Below, in pieces: positions 6,017 through 7,975 of a stretch of DNA of 7,975 nt. Under the pieces are notes generated by a model. It did not search any database. It saw only the letters and a list, made by a program, of their open reading frames with translations, and had not been told where the DNA came from. Every line of letters begins with the position of its first letter. The first letter of the stretch is position 1. Made by a program: the position numbers and the translations under genes. This DNA is from Bryobacteraceae bacterium (GTDB taxonomy: Bacteria; Acidobacteriota; Terriglobia; Bryobacterales; Bryobacteraceae). The stretch spans positions 1-7,975 of the forward strand of contig JASHQT010000484.1 in NCBI GenBank assembly GCA_030039005.1. The letters run 5' to 3'.

Positions 6017-7735
6017 CTATCTCGCCGCCGTCTGTTGCGAGGCGCTCTTGTGCGAGACGCTGGCATCATACACGATCCTGCCCCCAACCATGGTCATCAC
6101 GGGTTTGATATTTGCGATCTGGTCCGCCGGTACGGTCAGATAGTCGCGGTCCAGCACCACCAGGTCCGCCAACTTACCGGGCTGAATGGAGCCCAAATTG
6201 TCTTCTTGAAAAAGAAAGTAAGCATTCTTGCGCGTGTGCGCGATCAGCGCGTCTTCCCGGCTAATGCTCTGCCGGTTCACCTTCTTGCCGCCGGCCATTT
6301 TCCCGGTCACGGCGAAGTACAGCGTGGTGAACGGGAGGATTTGATTGGCCGCGGTCCCGTCAGTTCCCAATCCCCATTGGATGCCGCTGTTCTGAATCGT
6401 AGCGAGCGGCGGCATATCGTACGCGCCGTCGCCGAACTCATCGTGCATGATCGCTCCGTTGATCACCGCCCACGGGTGCACCGCGGCGTACATGCCGAGT
6501 TTCTTCATCCGCTCGAGCTCGGGCGCGTCGATCTGATTGATATGCGCCAGCGTCCACCGCAGGCTCTTGATGGGATATTGCTTGTTCACCGCCTCGATCT
6601 GATCGAGAAACGCGCTGATGGTGGTGCGCAGTTCCGCATGCACGTGCAGCGGCAAGCCGGCCTTGGCGATCTCCATCGCCATGCGCCGCCATTGCTCGAG
6701 CTGGTCGGGCTGGGGATCGGATTTTAGCGCGAACATGGGGTCATGCAGCGGCCCGTACACGCTCTCGCCGAAAAAGATGTTGTCGATTTCGCTGTCGCCC
6801 TGGAATAACTTGATTTGCGGAATCTGCGCGAGAGCCCGATCCACCTGCGCCGGATTACCCGCCGCCACGCCGTCAATGCAGAAGATGCGGACGTTCAGCC
6901 GGCCCTCGGCCTTCCACTTACGAAAAATCTCCAGCACGTCGGCGTTGCAGCCGGGAACCCCGACCGCCGTCAGCCCGGAGCGGTTCACTTCCGCGACCAT
7001 TGCCGCTGCGCTTGCCTCCAACTGATCCGGCGGCACTCTAGGCAACTTGCTCGAAACCGCGCGCGTGGCGGGAATGTCGCCGCGGATCACGCCCGTGGGC
7101 CGCCCGCTGGAATCGCGCTGAATCGATCCTTTGGGAAATCCCTGCGGATCGGGCGCACCGGCTTCAATGCCTAAGGCCGCGAGCGCCCGGCTGTTGAGGA
7201 AGACCTGAAAATAGGATTCCTGCAGCGCGACCGGATTGTCGGGCGCGATCTGATCCAATTCCTCGCGCGTAAACGGCCGCGGGTCGTCTTGAAATTGCTC
7301 AGGCGCCCAGCCGCCGATGTTGTAAATCCAATCTCCGGCAGCGGTCGCTTTCACTCGCGCGCGCAGCATTTCGACCGCCCGCTCGCGTGAGTACACGCCA
7401 TCCCAGCGGAGTTCCCGCTGCCAGGTTTCGGCGCCGCGCAGCAGGTGCATGTGGTTGTCGATCAGCCCGGGAATTACGGACCGGCCTCGCAGGTCGATCC
7501 GTCGAGTATCGGGGCCCGCGAGCGCTCCGATCTCTTGATTGGTCCCGGCCTTCAAAATCCGGCCGTCTTTGATCGCCACGGCCTGTGCGATGGAGAAGCG
7601 CTCATCCACCGTGATGATCTTCCCGTTCGTAAGAATTAAGTCGGGCGCAGGCTGCTGGGCGGAGAGCGTTGCCATGGCTGCTGCGACAGCGAACAGCCAT
7701 CCTACGCGTGCCAGAGTTTCGAAAGACAAGGCCAT
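6017..7735 (-). CDS. Exported YtcJ/NfdA-type amidohydrolase (Amidohydro_3)
   Basis: A 572-residue amidohydrolase in the family of YtcJ and N-substituted formamide deformylase (usual length about 530-600). A signal peptide spans residues 1 to about 26 (ends ATLSAQ). Ordered motifs: DLILTNGKIITVDERFS (32-48), IPGLIDNHMHL with His95 and His97, WIYNIGGWAPEQF (136-148), QESYFQVFLNSRALAALGI (172-190), candidate carboxylated Lys309 in QIKLFQG, LHVHAE (His364, His366), LAHINQID (His398) and GLGTDG (Asp459). A C-terminal composite domain closes it (GSIQPGKLADLVVLDRDYL). The common HAIGD block after the HVH strand is replaced by HAELR, so it lies off the best-known branch. The ATG at 7735 has no Shine-Dalgarno sequence; an in-frame ATG at 7780 would put the TATAAT box inside the gene and is less likely. 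It probably heads a two-gene unit with the secreted protein downstream. Substrate unknown. Confidence 0.92.
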   Translation of the reverse strand: MALSFETLARVGWLFAVAAAMATLSAQQPAPDLILTNGKIITVDERFSIAQAVAIKDGRILKAGTNQEIGALAGPDTRRIDLRGRSVIPGLIDNHMHLLRGAETWQRELRWDGVYSRERAVEMLRARVKATAAGDWIYNIGGWAPEQFQDDPRPFTREELDQIAPDNPVALQESYFQVFLNSRALAALGIEAGAPDPQGFPKGSIQRDSSGRPTGVIRGDIPATRAVSSKLPRVPPDQLEASAAAMVAEVNRSGLTAVGVPGCNADVLEIFRKWKAEGRLNVRIFCIDGVAAGNPAQVDRALAQIPQIKLFQGDSEIDNIFFGESVYGPLHDPMFALKSDPQPDQLEQWRRMAMEIAKAGLPLHVHAELRTTISAFLDQIEAVNKQYPIKSLRWTLAHINQIDAPELERMKKLGMYAAVHPWAVINGAIMHDEFGDGAYDMPPLATIQNSGIQWGLGTDGTAANQILPFTTLYFAVTGKMAGGKKVNRQSISREDALIAHTRKNAYFLFQEDNLGSIQPGKLADLVVLDRDYLTVPADQIANIKPVMTMVGGRIVYDASVSHKSASQQTAAR

Positions 7736-7750
7736 CAGATTATCACGATG

Positions 7751-7756
7751 ATTATA
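7751..7756 (-). promoter_or_regulatory. Candidate -10 box for the YtcJ-type amidohydrolase unit
   Basis: Minus-strand TATAAT is a perfect consensus -10. Transcription would start around 7743-7745, only about 8-10 nt before the ATG at 7735, with no Shine-Dalgarno sequence in that leader. No good -35 hexamer is present at 16-18 bp. The spacer is very GC-rich, so the AT-rich box stands out. Confidence 0.5.
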
Positions 7757-7787
7757 GGCACAGCCGCCGGCCGCCGCCACCCCTCCC

Positions 7788-7796
7788 TGCTAGAAT
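7788..7796 (+). promoter_or_regulatory. Extended -10 promoter of the bacilliredoxin gene, apparently leaderless
   Basis: TGCTAGAAT matches the extended -10 form TGn-TATAAT with one mismatch in the hexamer. The expected start point, about seven bases after the box, coincides with the GTG at 7803. No ribosome binding site and no good -35 are seen, which fits an extended -10 promoter feeding a leaderless mRNA. Confidence 0.45.
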
Positions 7797-7802
7797 CGAT
7801 TC

Positions 7803-7975
7803 GTGCCCTACTCGGAAATTCTCATCGCTCCCATGCGCGCCGACCTCACCCGCTATGGTGTCGAGGAAGCGCGAACTCCCGCCGATGTCGACCGCCTTCT
7901 TGCACCCGGCAGCGGCGCCGTTCTGATGGTGGTCAATTCCGTCTGTGGTTGCGCCGCGGGCCGCGCGCGTCCGGC
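7803..7975 (+). CDS. BrxA/BrxB-type bacilliredoxin, N-terminal part (runs off the right edge)
   Basis: The first 57 codons of a small cytoplasmic thiol-disulfide protein of the YphP/YqiW (DUF1094) family, normally about 140 residues. Visible family features are YSEILIAPMRADLTRYG (residues 3-19), a helix entering EEARTPADVDRLL, and the strand VLMVVNSVCGCAAGRARP with the Cys48-Gly-Cys50 active site. In Bacillus these proteins remove bacillithiol from mixed disulfides on proteins. Whether this host makes bacillithiol cannot be judged here. The frame start is GTG at 7803; a later ATG (7833) would cut off the conserved segment before PMR and is unlikely. I cannot tell BrxA from BrxB with only the N-terminus. 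It is divergent from the YtcJ-type gene across a 67-bp region, so a functional link with the hydrolases is not implied. Confidence 0.88.
   Translation, partial: MPYSEILIAPMRADLTRYGVEEARTPADVDRLLAPGSGAVLMVVNSVCGCAAGRARP

Noticed and set aside
7803..7975. BREX phage-defence BrxA
   Set aside because: The shared name is misleading. The CGC motif and PMR segment are those of bacilliredoxin, and no BREX gene lies nearby.

Overview
The window looks like a piece of an Acidobacteriota chromosome, most likely of the Solibacter/Bryobacter type. This is inferred from gene content, not from a marker gene. The clues are a MacB-like permease with the N-terminus of the 'acidobacterial duplicated orphan permease' (ADOP) class, a small secreted protein of a type I associate with acidobacterial genomes, several exported amidohydrolases, a bacilliredoxin, and high GC with GC-rich third codon positions. 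There is no mobile element, CRISPR array, RNA gene or integration signature. Coding density is very high: the largest gap is 67 bp, so no stretch over 300 bp lacks a gene.

Layout. (1) Positions 1-2613, minus strand: three genes read leftward with gaps of 57 and 53 bp. First is an exported alpha/beta hydrolase whose nucleophile position holds alanine. Next is an exported esterase resembling Alcaligenes esterase 713, with a Cys-Cys pair and a Ser/Glu/His triad. Last is the start of a MacB/ADOP-type permease that leaves the window. (2) Positions 2650-5219, plus strand: two exported amidohydrolases joined by a 4-bp ATGA overlap, one with a Sec-type and one with a Tat-type signal. (3) Positions 5236-7735, minus strand: an exported YtcJ-type amidohydrolase followed 13 bp later by a secreted protein of unknown function. 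This unit converges on the amidohydrolase pair with a 16-bp gap. (4) Positions 7803-7975, plus strand: the first 57 codons of a BrxA/BrxB-type bacilliredoxin.

How they may work together. Six consecutive proteins (634-7735) carry export signals, and five of them belong to ester- or amide-hydrolysing superfamilies. The simplest reading is a periplasmic hydrolytic module that takes apart an unidentified ester- or amide-bearing compound, perhaps including acylated alpha-hydroxy acids. The substrate cannot be read from sequence. After signal removal, each of the six has an even number of cysteines (4, 0, 2, 2, 2, 2), which fits folding in an oxidising compartment. The bacilliredoxin is cytoplasmic and probably an unrelated divergent neighbour.

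Regulation. Two short divergent intergenic regions (2614-2649 and 7736-7802) hold the visible promoter-like sequences. In three of the four outward-facing units the predicted transcription start lies at, or within about 10 nt of, the start codon, and no Shine-Dalgarno sequence is seen. The genes at 1704, 2650 and 580 have clear Shine-Dalgarno sequences. No regulator gene lies in the window.
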